DNA of 64,000 nucleotides from Bacteroidota bacterium (lineage in GTDB: Bacteria > Bacteroidota > Rhodothermia > Rhodothermales > UBA10348): the NCBI GenBank assembly GCA_029262835.1, contig JAJCYQ010000046.1:62001-126000 (forward strand), given 5' to 3'. Below are positions 1 through 8,674 of the stretch, piece by piece. Each line of letters opens with the position of its first letter. Position 1 is the first letter of the stretch. The notes beneath the pieces were generated by a model, which made no database searches, was not told the DNA's origin, and was given only the letters and a program-made list of their open reading frames with translations. The translations under genes were made by a program, and so were the position numbers.

Positions 1-1
1 G

Positions 2-1021
2 CGTCTGTCGGCGAACCTGCTGAAAGAAAAATTGCCCTTCGACGAGGTACTCAACCTCCTGGTGAACGACGTCAGTTCGAACAGCCTCAAACAGGTGGTC
101 CGGGACCTGAACGGCGACCTGAAAGGCGGGATGGAAGCGCAGCAGGCTTTCATGAAGCAGCAGCACATGCTCGGCAAGTTCACGGCCTACATGCTCGGTA
201 TTGCCTCGCAGACGGGCAACATGTCCGAGATCTACGAAGCCACGGCCCGATTCCTGGAGCGCCAGAACGAGTTCAAGAAGAGCGTCAAGAGCGCCATGAT
301 TACGCCGGCCATCACGCTCATCGTTCTGATTGCAGCGTTCGTCTGGTATATCTGGGTCATTTTTCCGGAGACGGCGGGCCTGTTCGAGTCGTTCAACATG
401 GACCTGCCGCCCATGACGACCTCCACGCTTGCCTTCTCAAAGTGGATGGATCAGAACTACCTGTGGCTCATTACGCTGTTCGGAGGCTCGATTGCAGGGG
501 CCATGGCGTTTGCAAAATCGACCCGTGGCACGTTCATGATCCATCGATATATGATCAGGATTCCGATTATTGGATCACTGCTCCATAAGCTGAACATCGA
601 GATTTTCTGCCGCGTGTTTGCCGTGCTCTATTCGGGCAGTGGCGACAACATTTCGGTCATCCGGATCGCGGCCGAAGCATCGGGCAACAAGTACATTGAG
701 CACCGCGTCAAGAACATCACCATCCCGATGATGGTGGCGCAAGGCGTGGACCTGGTCAAGGCCATGGAAGCCAGCGGCGTATTCACGTCCATGGCGCTGG
801 CCCGATTCCGCAGTGGCGCCGAAACCGGGAACGTGCGCGGAGCGGCCCGGCAGATGGCCGACTACTACGAAAATGAGACATCCCTCAAGCTGACTTCGAC
901 CGTCGAAATGATCCAGACAGGCGTAGCCATGATCATCACCGTGGCTATCCTGGCGCTGACCATCATTTCGTCTGAACTGGCGCTGGTCTCGCCTTCGAGC
1001 GTCGACATGATGAACAACTGA
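2..1021 (+). CDS. Type II secretion / type IV pilus inner-membrane platform protein (GspF/PilC family), 5' partial
   Basis: This gene is cut by the left window edge. Its reading frame is open from base 2, well before the first possible start (TTG at 32), so the N-terminus lies outside. About 340 residues are visible and match GspF/PilC, the polytopic inner-membrane protein that couples the assembly ATPase to pseudopilus or pilus assembly. Three hydrophobic segments are evident, at roughly nt 300-370, 460-515 and 900-980. They separate two cytoplasmic T2SSF-type helical domains; the first contains the typical GNMSEIYEATARFLERQ stretch and the second the related SGAETGNVRGAARQMADYY stretch. The gene ends 1 nt before the ATPase gene at 1023, as expected for a GspF-GspE operon. 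It could serve either a T2SS-like or a type IV pilus-like machine; the window does not decide. Confidence 0.9.
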   Translation, partial: RLSANLLKEKLPFDEVLNLLVNDVSSNSLKQVVRDLNGDLKGGMEAQQAFMKQQHMLGKFTAYMLGIASQTGNMSEIYEATARFLERQNEFKKSVKSAMITPAITLIVLIAAFVWYIWVIFPETAGLFESFNMDLPPMTTSTLAFSKWMDQNYLWLITLFGGSIAGAMAFAKSTRGTFMIHRYMIRIPIIGSLLHKLNIEIFCRVFAVLYSGSGDNISVIRIAAEASGNKYIEHRVKNITIPMMVAQGVDLVKAMEASGVFTSMALARFRSGAETGNVRGAARQMADYYENETSLKLTSTVEMIQTGVAMIITVAILALTIISSELALVSPSSVDMMNN

Positions 1022-1022
1022 C

Positions 1023-3803
1023 ATGAAAGCACTTTTTGGAGATAAGGACAACAGGCGGCCCGGCGAGATCGATGCATCGATCCTCGACGACATCCTGAAT
1101 GACCTGACGGAATTGTCGGCCGACGAGTGGAATCGTGTCCTGGAGGAGCCGGATGTTGCGGACGGACCGGACCAGGAGGACGGGCGGGAGTTCGTTGACC
1201 AGCCGGAGTCTACTGACGCACCGGAGCCTACCGTCTACACAATCACCGACATTTACGGGCAGGTGCCGGATGATGATGACGCGCTGTTTGAGGACGAGAC
1301 CGCGCTATCCGCACCGGATGAACCGGAGTGGGGAGCGCAGCCCGAACCGGACGAGCCGGCTCCCTCGCCCATATCGGGCGTCGTAAAAGATGAGTTGTCG
1401 CTGAAACTGATGCAGTTGGACATCGTGAACACGACCCAGCTCTTTGACGCCATTCGGCTGCGCGAGGAGGGGGAAGCGCTGTGGCGGGCGCTGTGCCGAC
1501 TTGAGTCGACCCCGTCGGCTCGCATCGCGGAGGAGGCAGCGCGCTTCTTCGGTTTCCGCATAGAGGCGGATCTCGGAGAGCGTCCTGAGCGCGCTTTCAT
1601 TGACGATCTATTTTCGCGGGTCGATACGGCGGACGCCGCCCGCCTCATCCGCGCTGGACTCCTGCCACTCGAAATGCAGCAGGGGCAGCTCATCGTGGCG
1701 TCGGCCGATCCGACAGCGCCGGGCGTCGAGGCCGCGCTTCTTTCATTTCCGGTGTCGACCGAGTGCGTATTCGTGCCAGCGGAGCAGCTCTCCGCGGCGC
1801 TCGACCGCGTGCGGCTGCGTCTCTCCTTTGAGGACGCGGCGGGGCAGGACGCTTATGCTGCGGAGGAGGCCGAGCCGGACAGCGCTCCGGCAAGCGCAGT
1901 GCAGGCCGAGGCCGACCAGCCAGAGGCCGACCCGTCAGCGGCCGACAAGCCGCCGGTCGACGTGCCCGCGCCGCCGCCCCCGAAGCCTGTTACCCAGTCT
2001 GAGGTCGAGAAGACGATTGCCCGTGACCGTGTTGTCAAGCGCCTCATGGCCGATGGTATGGTGGACGACGCCGCGGTCCGCGAAGCCGTTGCGGTCCACA
2101 AGTCAGAAGGAGGGCGCGATGCGCTCTGGCGTGTGCTGGCCGAAATCAAGACCGTTTCGAGGGAAATGGTCTACGGCAAGGCGGCCGCCGTGTACGCATT
2201 CAAGGAAGAAGAGCTGACCGAAGGGCGACCGGACGCGGACTTTGTCAAGCTGACAATGGAGACGCTGGCCGAGGAGCATCGGGAAGAAATGCTCGAAATG
2301 CTGCTGGTGCCGTTCGAGCACGAGTTGGACATGGAAACCGGCGCCGGACGCATTATTTTCGTGACGCCCGACCCCACGCGCCCCGAGGTCAACAAGCTGC
2401 TGCACGCACTCGACGTGGGCCGGTTTGAACTCCGCTACGTGCCCGAGTCGCAGGTCATCAAGCTGCTTGACGAGCTTTTTCCTCGCAAGAACGAGTATCT
2501 GGAGCGGATAACGAAGGAAACCGAGGCTTTTGACCTTGGCATGACATACGAGGAGGAGGGCGGCAGCGACCTCGACGAGGATGCACTTGAAGCGGAAATG
2601 AGCCGGTCGAAGCTCATAAACCTGTTTGAGGCCTCGCTCGTGGAGGCCGTGCGTGCCGGAGCATCGGACATCCATATGTATCCGAACCAGAACCGCCAGG
2701 TGGAAATCCACTTCCGGACGGACGGACGCCTGAAGAAATGGCACACGGAGGACAAGGTGCATCCGGAGGCGTTCCTGGCGGTCGTGAAGGACAATGCCAC
2801 GAATGTGGACCGCTTCGAGCGGGACATGGCGCAGGACGGATTCATCCAGCGTGATATTGACGGTGCGCTCATTCGTTTCCGCGTGAGCATTCTGCCCATC
2901 GCCACAGCCAACCAGGAGGTGCGGGCCGAAAGCATTGTGATCCGTATTCTCGATGACCGCAAGGTGCTCACCGACATTCGCAAGCTGGGCATGCTCGACG
3001 TGGCCCTTGAGCGTTTCAACAAGGCCATCCGTCAGCCGCACGGCATGGTGATCCTGACCGGTCCGACCGGTTCCGGTAAGTCCACCACGCTTGTTGCGGC
3101 GCTGCACCAGGTGGTAACGCCTGAGGTCAATGTGCTTACGGTCGAGGACCCGGTGGAATATATCATCAAGGGGGTTCGACAGATCAAGCTCAGCCACAAG
3201 CTGGATCTGGAAGGGGCACTCCGCGCCATTCTTCGGCACGACCCGGACGTCGTCATGGTGGGTGAGATGCGCGACCGCGCAACAGCCGAGCTCGCCATCA
3301 AGCTGGCCAACACGGGTCACCTGACGTTCTCTACGCTTCATACGAACGATGCCCCGGCGGCTGTGTCGCGTCTCTACAAGATGGGTATCGAACCGTTCTT
3401 GATTGCCTACGCCATCAACCTGGTCGTTGCACAGCGCCTCATCCGTGAGGTCTGCAGTGAGTGCCGCATCGAGGACGCGAATCCGGACCGTGTGCTGCTT
3501 CGCAATCTGGGATTCACCGAAGAAGAGCTCGATTCGACCACGTTCTACAAGGCGGGTTGCAACACCTCCTGCAGCCGGTGTGGCGGTAGTGGGTACAAAG
3601 GCCGGCGGGCCGTGTGCGAGACGCTCTATTTCTCGCAGGGCATCCGGCATCTGATTGCCGAATCAGGGAATGCCATCGATGAGGATGCCATCCGCGAGTT
3701 GGCCATCGAAGAAGGGGTGTTGACGCTCGGTGACTCGGCCCGTGAGCTCATGAAGCTGGGCCTTACGACCGCCGAGGAAATGATCCGTATGACGGCGACG
3801 TAA
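1023..3803 (+). CDS. GspE/PilB-family assembly ATPase with two N-terminal MshEN-like domains
   Basis: This is a 926-residue cytoplasmic ATPase that would drive pilus or pseudopilus subunit assembly with the upstream GspF-like platform protein. The C-terminal half is canonical: Walker A GPTGSGKSTT at residues 680-689, an Asp-box and Walker B region ending in DPDVVMVGEMRD, and a His-containing stretch TFSTLHTND. A late tetracysteine zinc module (CSEC, then CSRCGGSGYKGR) is typical of GspE/PilB. The N-terminal half is unusual. After a very acidic leader of about 115 residues come two GspE_N/MshEN-like domains, at roughly 120-265 and 325-490, joined by an Ala/Pro/Asp/Glu-rich linker. The family usually has one. 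The start is the ATG 1 nt after the GspF stop. The next gene is convergent, 22 bases beyond the stop. Confidence 0.93.
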   Translation: MKALFGDKDNRRPGEIDASILDDILNDLTELSADEWNRVLEEPDVADGPDQEDGREFVDQPESTDAPEPTVYTITDIYGQVPDDDDALFEDETALSAPDEPEWGAQPEPDEPAPSPISGVVKDELSLKLMQLDIVNTTQLFDAIRLREEGEALWRALCRLESTPSARIAEEAARFFGFRIEADLGERPERAFIDDLFSRVDTADAARLIRAGLLPLEMQQGQLIVASADPTAPGVEAALLSFPVSTECVFVPAEQLSAALDRVRLRLSFEDAAGQDAYAAEEAEPDSAPASAVQAEADQPEADPSAADKPPVDVPAPPPPKPVTQSEVEKTIARDRVVKRLMADGMVDDAAVREAVAVHKSEGGRDALWRVLAEIKTVSREMVYGKAAAVYAFKEEELTEGRPDADFVKLTMETLAEEHREEMLEMLLVPFEHELDMETGAGRIIFVTPDPTRPEVNKLLHALDVGRFELRYVPESQVIKLLDELFPRKNEYLERITKETEAFDLGMTYEEEGGSDLDEDALEAEMSRSKLINLFEASLVEAVRAGASDIHMYPNQNRQVEIHFRTDGRLKKWHTEDKVHPEAFLAVVKDNATNVDRFERDMAQDGFIQRDIDGALIRFRVSILPIATANQEVRAESIVIRILDDRKVLTDIRKLGMLDVALERFNKAIRQPHGMVILTGPTGSGKSTTLVAALHQVVTPEVNVLTVEDPVEYIIKGVRQIKLSHKLDLEGALRAILRHDPDVVMVGEMRDRATAELAIKLANTGHLTFSTLHTNDAPAAVSRLYKMGIEPFLIAYAINLVVAQRLIREVCSECRIEDANPDRVLLRNLGFTEEELDSTTFYKAGCNTSCSRCGGSGYKGRRAVCETLYFSQGIRHLIAESGNAIDEDAIRELAIEEGVLTLGDSARELMKLGLTTAEEMIRMTAT

Positions 3804-3825
3804 AAAGGCCCGACTCCGACGCGGT

Positions 3826-4944
3826 TCACGCCGAGAGAATGACGTGCGCCACCCGCGCCTGCTGCTCCTCGGTAAGTTCGGTATGCATGGGCAGCGACAG
3901 GACCTCGAGGGCCGCACGCTCGGTCTCGGGGAGCGGGGCCCGGACGTGCGCGTCCGGATTGCTGGCGTAGATGGGTAGTTTGTGCAGCGGTACGGGATAA
4001 TAGATGGCGCTCGGAATGCCTGCGGCCGTGAGCGCATCGTACATGAGATCCCGGTGGCGCCCTATACGGAGCGTGTACTGGTGGAATACGTGCCTTGAGT
4101 GGGGGGATTTGTGCGGCGTTGTGATCCCCGGAATTCCAGCAAAGTGCGCATCGTAGCGGTCTGCCGCTTCGCGCCGCCGCCTTGTGAAGTCTGCCAGGTG
4201 CGGTAGCTTGGCCTGCAGGACGGCCGCCTGGATGGTATCGAGCCGGCTGTTGATACCGACCACCTCGTTATGGTATTTCTTTCGGGATCCGTGATTGGCA
4301 ATGAGGCGCGCGCGTTCGGCCAGTTCGTCGGAGCGCGAAATCACGGCCCCACCATCCCCGTAACACCCCAGATTCTTGGACGGAAAGAAGGAGAGCGTGC
4401 CAAACGCACCCCTCGTGCCCGCCGCCTGTCCTTTCCAAGTCGACCCGATGGCCTGTGCTGTGTCTTCGACGACCGGAATGGCATACCGGTTGGCGATTTC
4501 CATGATGGCATCCATGTCGGCACATTGCCCGAACAGGTGTACCGGCACGATAGCCCGCGTGCGGCTCGTGATGAGCGCTTCAAGGCTGGCCGGATCCATT
4601 GTGAACGTGTCCGGGTCGATGTCCGCAAAAACAGGAACCGCGCCCAGCAGCGAGGCGGCCTCGGCCGTTGCCACGAAGGTGAATGACGGCGTAATGACCT
4701 CGTCTCCGGCGCCAATGCCGAGCGCCATGAGTGCGACCTGCAGGGCATCTGTGCCGTTGGCGACCGTCACAACATGGGCTTTGAGGATTGCTTCCAGGTC
4801 CTGTTCGAGTTCGGTGACATCCGGTCCCTTGATGAAGGCGGCGCTCTCGATGACGGCCTGGATACGACGGTCAATATCTTCACGAAGCCGCTCGTACTGC
4901 GTCGTCAGATCGACCATCTGGATGGGTTCGGTGCTCGTGGCCAT
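3826..4944 (-). CDS. DegT/DnrJ/EryC1/StrS-family PLP-dependent sugar aminotransferase (WbpE-like)
   Basis: This enzyme of about 372 residues belongs to the DegT aminotransferases, which transfer an amino group from glutamate to a keto-sugar nucleotide for lipopolysaccharide or capsule synthesis. The PLP-binding lysine is K190 in SFFPSKNLGCYGDGGA. The phosphate-binding stretch VANGTDALQVAL lies at 61-72 and the cofactor-binding aspartate is in VVEDTAQAIG. I chose the ATG at 4944 rather than the upstream in-frame TTG at 4971. The ATG leaves a 4-nt gap after the acyltransferase stop, whereas the TTG would overlap that gene. The pairing with a left-handed beta-helix acyltransferase resembles the WbpE/WbpD or WlbC/WlbB modules that make 2,3-diacetamido sugars. 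The specific substrate is inferred only. Confidence 0.9.
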   Translation of the reverse strand: MATSTEPIQMVDLTTQYERLREDIDRRIQAVIESAAFIKGPDVTELEQDLEAILKAHVVTVANGTDALQVALMALGIGAGDEVITPSFTFVATAEAASLLGAVPVFADIDPDTFTMDPASLEALITSRTRAIVPVHLFGQCADMDAIMEIANRYAIPVVEDTAQAIGSTWKGQAAGTRGAFGTLSFFPSKNLGCYGDGGAVISRSDELAERARLIANHGSRKKYHNEVVGINSRLDTIQAAVLQAKLPHLADFTRRRREAADRYDAHFAGIPGITTPHKSPHSRHVFHQYTLRIGRHRDLMYDALTAAGIPSAIYYPVPLHKLPIYASNPDAHVRAPLPETERAALEVLSLPMHTELTEEQQARVAHVILSA

Positions 4945-4948
4945 GGAA

Positions 4949-5752
4949 TTATTCCCAGTTTTGTGCGTCAAGAAGTTGATTTTCGGGTACAGGTCGGACA
5001 GCGCGCGCGGGGCTGCCCATGTAGATCATACCGGCCTCGGCCGACCGCGTCAAAAGAGCGCCGGCCGCGATCATGGCATCGGCGCCAATTTCAATGCCAG
5101 GCAGGATGGTGGCCCCCACGCCGACCCGGGCGCCACGGCGGATGGTGACGCCACGGAAGTGCTTGAACCGCTCCTCGGTCCGTCCGGCATAGGCGTCGTT
5201 CGAGGTCACGACGCCCGGGGCAATGAAAACGAAGTCCTCAATTACGGAGTGGGCCGTGATATAGGCCTCGGTCTCAATCTTGCACCGGCGCCCGATGGTA
5301 CAGAAATTTTCCACGGCCACGCCGCGCCCCACAATGGTCCGCTCGCCGACGGTGACATTCTCGCGGATGGTGGCGAGGTCGGCGACAAGTACCCGCTCGT
5401 CGAGCGCGGCACCTGCATAAATAACGGCATGGGTCCCCACGATACACCCGCTGCCAACCCGGCATGGAGGCATTTCCTGGTCCGACGTTACCGCCGAGGC
5501 CGCCGCGCGCATGGGCTGCTTGCCAAGGCTCGCCCCGTCGTCGAGGCGCACATTGTTGCCGATAACAGTGCCAGCCCGGATCACCACGTGATGCCCAATC
5601 CGGCACCCACTCCCGACCGTGACGCCTTCCTCCACAACGAGGCCTTCACCCCACGTCGTGCCGCTTCCAATCTCTGCCGAGGCATGGATGCTGGCCCCCC
5701 GGTTGTGTCCTTTGTCGGTTCCGGATGTGTGTTGTTCCTCTGGATGCGGCAT
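4949..5752 (-). CDS. Hexapeptide-repeat (left-handed beta-helix) acyltransferase, WbpD/NeuD-like
   Basis: This 267-residue protein consists almost wholly of hexapeptide repeats of the [LIV]-G-x-x-x-x type. Examples are VTVGSGCRIGHHVVIRAGTV and VGVGATILPGIEIGADAMIA. They fold as a left-handed beta-helix trimer and transfer an acetyl or other acyl group to a sugar nucleotide. A loop between two repeat blocks (about residues 80-110) interrupts the helix, as in UDP-sugar N-acetyltransferases. The gene is 4 nt upstream of the DegT aminotransferase on the same strand, so the likely order is amination by the aminotransferase followed by N-acylation by this protein. No dehydrogenase partner is nearby. 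A serine or maltose acetyltransferase-like role cannot be excluded. Confidence 0.85.
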   Translation of the reverse strand: MPHPEEQHTSGTDKGHNRGASIHASAEIGSGTTWGEGLVVEEGVTVGSGCRIGHHVVIRAGTVIGNNVRLDDGASLGKQPMRAAASAVTSDQEMPPCRVGSGCIVGTHAVIYAGAALDERVLVADLATIRENVTVGERTIVGRGVAVENFCTIGRRCKIETEAYITAHSVIEDFVFIAPGVVTSNDAYAGRTEERFKHFRGVTIRRGARVGVGATILPGIEIGADAMIAAGALLTRSAEAGMIYMGSPARAVRPVPENQLLDAQNWE

Positions 5753-5865
5753 ATGGAGCTGTTTGAATCCGTGTGTGCTGGTTCTTCAGCACGCTTTGTG
5801 GAGGCGTATTGAAAAATACGCGTAGGGTCGAACATGAGTGCAGGAAAAAAGGGCCCGCAAGAAAA

Positions 5866-5892
5866 AGGGGCGCACCCGGCGGGCGCGCCCCT
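5866..5892 (-). terminator. Rho-independent terminator of the exported TPR gene, possibly bidirectional
   Basis: A perfect 8-bp stem (AGGGGCGC at 5866-5873 pairing with GCGCCCCT at 5885-5892) encloses an 11-base loop. On the minus strand it is followed by TTTTTCTT, the expected U-tract, about 50 bases beyond the stop of the TPR gene at 5945. On the plus strand it is followed by CTTTT. Confidence 0.75.
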
Positions 5893-5944
5893 CTTTTACA
5901 ATCGGGTACCGATCATCCGGTAGGATGGCTCCTGGACGTCAGGT

Positions 5945-6796
5945 TCAGTTGGTACCGAGCGTCTCGAGGAAGTGCTGGGCCGATGCCCGGTAGCTTCCGT
6001 AGGAGGCATTCTCAAAGGCCGTACGGGCCTCAGCGGCTTTGCCGGTGCTCATGAGAGCCTCGCCCTTGACGAAGTAAATCTTGGCCTTGTCCGTGCGGCT
6101 TCCGCGATGGATTTCCAGGGCCTGGTCGGCGAGTGTAATCGCCTCGTCAAAGTTACCAAGCACCTTGTTGGCTTCCGCCATGTAGTAGAGTGCATCGGCG
6201 TCGGCTTCAACCAGCGTCTGCAGCGTGTCAAGGTACTCCAGTGCCTGCTGGGCCTGTGCACGGGTAGCGTTGCCGCCGCCACGGCTCAGCGTACTCGATG
6301 CCAGATAGACGTACTGATCACGCAGAGCCTGTTCAGCGGTGCGGGCCGTCTGTGTATCGGCTGACGCATTGCCGACCTCGATGGCCTGCTGGTATACCGG
6401 TACCGCGTCGTCCCAGCGGTCCATTTTCTTGAGCGTGGCGGCCTTGGCCAGGTAGTTTTTGGCAAAATTGGGATCCTGCTCAATTCCGGTATCCAGATGC
6501 TCGAGAGCCTGTTCGAAGCTCTCATTCTGGATCAGGGCGCGGGCCACATTGTACTCGATCTTGGCTACGATGCCACGAGCCTGTGCTTCCACACGCGTGT
6601 CGCCTTCAGCAGCGGCGCCGTCAGCGGCTGCCAGGAATTTCTCCACGGCCAGCGTGTAATTCTTCGCTTTTGCAGCTTCCGTACCCGAGTTGAATGTCTC
6701 TTTGTACTCCTGTGCGAACGCGCTGCTGACGCCAAATGTCGCGATCATGAGGGCAACGAGCGCCCCGGCGCGGATGATCGTGTTGAGCTTACTCAT
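5945..6796 (-). CDS. Exported tetratricopeptide-repeat protein
   Basis: This 283-residue protein has a clear signal peptide: positively charged start, hydrophobic core GALVALMIATFGVSSAFA, probable cleavage before QEYKE. The rest is alpha-helical TPR repeats. Recognisable units begin near residues 36 (YTLAVEKFLAAAD), 95 (SFEQALEHLDTGIEQDPNF), 128 (WDDAVPVYQQAIEV) and 215 (FDEAITLADQALEIHRG). Such proteins act as periplasmic protein-interaction scaffolds; no enzymatic motif is present. A GGAA-type ribosome-binding sequence lies about 10 bases before the ATG. The gene stands alone: a terminator follows it, and the next gene upstream on the same strand ends 97 bases away. The partner is unknown. 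Confidence 0.85.
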   Translation of the reverse strand: MSKLNTIIRAGALVALMIATFGVSSAFAQEYKETFNSGTEAAKAKNYTLAVEKFLAAADGAAAEGDTRVEAQARGIVAKIEYNVARALIQNESFEQALEHLDTGIEQDPNFAKNYLAKAATLKKMDRWDDAVPVYQQAIEVGNASADTQTARTAEQALRDQYVYLASSTLSRGGGNATRAQAQQALEYLDTLQTLVEADADALYYMAEANKVLGNFDEAITLADQALEIHRGSRTDKAKIYFVKGEALMSTGKAAEARTAFENASYGSYRASAQHFLETLGTN

Positions 6797-6893
6797 TTCG
6801 TATATGTTCCTGTTATTGTTGATTGGGCAAACAAGTCTGGAAGTCGGGCGGTCTAAACAACGCGACGGAAAAACGCTAAGTTTCCTGAAAAAA

Positions 6894-7607
6894 TCAAAAA
6901 TTGGGTTTCATGGTACGGTGGTCGTGGAAATCGTGGATGATGTCGGCGGCTTCCTGCGGACTATCGGTCATATGGAACAGATCCAGGTCCTTTTCGGCGA
7001 TGTTGCCTGCCTTGAGCATGGTGTCGCGGACCCACTCGAAGAGGCCACACCAGAACTCCGTGCCCATGAGAACGACCGGAAAGCGATTTGACTTTTCCGT
7101 CTGAATGAGTGTGAGCGCCTCGAAGAGTTCATCCATTGTCCCAAAACCACCCGGAAGGACGACGAATCCCTGGGCATACTTCACGAACATGACCTTGCGG
7201 ACGAAGAAGAAATCGAAGTTGATGACTTTGTCCTGGTCGATGTAGGGATTGGCGTGCTGTTCGTGGGGGATGTTGATATTCAGCCCGACCGAAATGCCCT
7301 CTTCTTCGCGGGCGCCTTTGTTGGCCGCCTCCATGATTCCTGGACCGCCTCCCGAAATCACACCGTAGCCCCGCTTGACCAGCTCACGGGCCACGCTCGT
7401 GCCGAGCTCGTATTCCGGCGAGCCAGGCTGGGTGCGGGCCGATCCGAATACCGACACGCACGGACCGAGTTCAGACAGCGTCTCGAATCCATCGACAAAC
7501 TCGCCCATGATCCGGAAAACCCGCCAAAGGTCCTTGATGCGCGTGTCCTGCCACGTATCGTATGGTTTCCGGGTGTCTTCCGGGCGGATATGATCGTTTA
7601 TTGACAT
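6894..7607 (-). CDS. LOG-family (lysine-decarboxylase-like) nucleotide phosphoribohydrolase
   Basis: This 237-residue protein has both hallmark motifs of the LOG/TIGR00730 family: SGGGPGIMEAANKGA and PGGFGTMDELFEAL (the PGGxGTxxE motif with the catalytic glutamate). Members cleave nucleoside 5'-monophosphates, such as cytokinin ribotides or AMP/GMP, to base and ribose 5-phosphate; the old name lysine decarboxylase is a misannotation. The N-terminal extension of about 50 residues before VSVFGSART fits the longer bacterial subfamily. I prefer the ATG at 7607 over the in-frame GTG at 7649, because the GTG would leave only 11 bases before the divergent gene at 7661. The gene is probably transcribed alone. 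Confidence 0.9.
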   Translation of the reverse strand: MSINDHIRPEDTRKPYDTWQDTRIKDLWRVFRIMGEFVDGFETLSELGPCVSVFGSARTQPGSPEYELGTSVARELVKRGYGVISGGGPGIMEAANKGAREEEGISVGLNINIPHEQHANPYIDQDKVINFDFFFVRKVMFVKYAQGFVVLPGGFGTMDELFEALTLIQTEKSNRFPVVLMGTEFWCGLFEWVRDTMLKAGNIAEKDLDLFHMTDSPQEAADIIHDFHDHRTMKPNF

Positions 7608-7660
7608 ATTGATTGCAGAGGTTGCTTGTATCTTGGAAATCCTGTTCACAAAGGTGCTGT

Positions 7661-8674
7661 ATGAAACTGATTATTCCAATGGCCGGTCGTGGAACGCGCG
7701 TTCGGCCCCACTCCCATGTAACTCCCAAGCCCCTGCTTCCGGTCTGTGGTAAAAGTATGGTGGAACGGATTGTGTCCACCTTCAGTGCCGTTTTGCCGCG
7801 TCCCATTACAGAAGGCGTGTTCGTGCTGGGGCCGGACTTCGGTCAGGACGTCCGGGATGAACTTTCCGATGTCTGCCGTCGGCATGGCGCCGAAGCCCAT
7901 TTTGCCGTCCAGGACGTTGCCCGGGGAACAGCGCACGCTGTAGCATGCGCCCGGGACCACATGGATGGAGAAGGCATCGTTGTATTTGCCGACACGCTCT
8001 TCTTCATGGAGCCCGACCTGGATCTGGAGGATGCCGACGTGGTGGCCTGGGTCAAGCATGTGGACGATCCCAGTCGCTTCGGTGTGGCCGTGCGAGAGGG
8101 GGACCGCATTGTGGAGCTGGTCGAAAAACCGGCCGAACTCATTTCGACCGAGGCCCTCATCGGCATTTACTGGTGCCGGGACCTCGCTCTCCTGCAAGAC
8201 GCCATCCAGTACCTGTTCGACGAAAATTTGACGGGGCACGGCAACGAGTACCAACTGACCGATGCTTTCGACCGCATGTTGAAGGACGACCGCGTGTTCA
8301 AGACCGCGACCGTTACTGAATGGCTCGACTGTGGCACGATTCCGGCACTTCTCGATACGACGAAGGTGATTCTTCGACACGAGCGACACGCGCCCGATGC
8401 GGCCGGCGTTTCCGGGAATGCCATCATACATGAACCAGTATTCCTGGGCGAAGGGGCGACCATCTCCGGGGGCGAGGTGGGTCCGTACGTCTCGGTGGAA
8501 GCGGGTGCGCAGATTGTGAACAGCCACGTTTCGGACAGCATTGTTTTTGCCGACGCACGCGTCACAAAGTCGCGGCTGCAGGCCTCCCTGGTGGGGCGGA
8601 GCGCCGAAGTCACGGACTTCGACGGTGCGCTCAATATTGGCGACCACAGCACGGTCGCCTCCGGGATGCCGTGA
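7661..8674 (+). CDS. Sugar-1-phosphate nucleotidyltransferase with C-terminal left-handed beta-helix
   Basis: This 337-residue protein starts with the nucleotidyltransferase signature MAGRGTRVRPHSHVTPKPLLPV, containing the phosphate-binding GxGTRxxP loop and the KP lysine. It would activate a sugar phosphate with NTP to give an NDP-sugar. The C-terminal 90 residues, from about residue 250, are hexapeptide-like (HEPVFLGEGATISGGEVGPYV), as in GlmU-type and glucose-1-phosphate thymidylyltransferase-like enzymes. The true start is the ATG at 7661, preceded by AAAGGTG about 8 bases upstream; a longer open frame from 7613 adds non-homologous residues. The stop overlaps the GTG of mutS2 (GTGA), suggesting coupling. 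The substrate cannot be read from the sequence. Confidence 0.88.
   Translation: MKLIIPMAGRGTRVRPHSHVTPKPLLPVCGKSMVERIVSTFSAVLPRPITEGVFVLGPDFGQDVRDELSDVCRRHGAEAHFAVQDVARGTAHAVACARDHMDGEGIVVFADTLFFMEPDLDLEDADVVAWVKHVDDPSRFGVAVREGDRIVELVEKPAELISTEALIGIYWCRDLALLQDAIQYLFDENLTGHGNEYQLTDAFDRMLKDDRVFKTATVTEWLDCGTIPALLDTTKVILRHERHAPDAAGVSGNAIIHEPVFLGEGATISGGEVGPYVSVEAGAQIVNSHVSDSIVFADARVTKSRLQASLVGRSAEVTDFDGALNIGDHSTVASGMP

Noticed and set aside
4376-5812. Long plus-strand open frame of 478 codons over the aminotransferase and acyltransferase genes
   Set aside because: It is antisense to two genes with clear family motifs, has no recognisable domain, and is of the kind expected by chance in GC-rich DNA.
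7613-7660. Upstream extension of the nucleotidyltransferase frame
   Set aside because: The extra 16 residues have no family similarity, and the internal ATG at 7661 has a ribosome-binding sequence and the conserved N-terminal KLIIPMAGRGTR.
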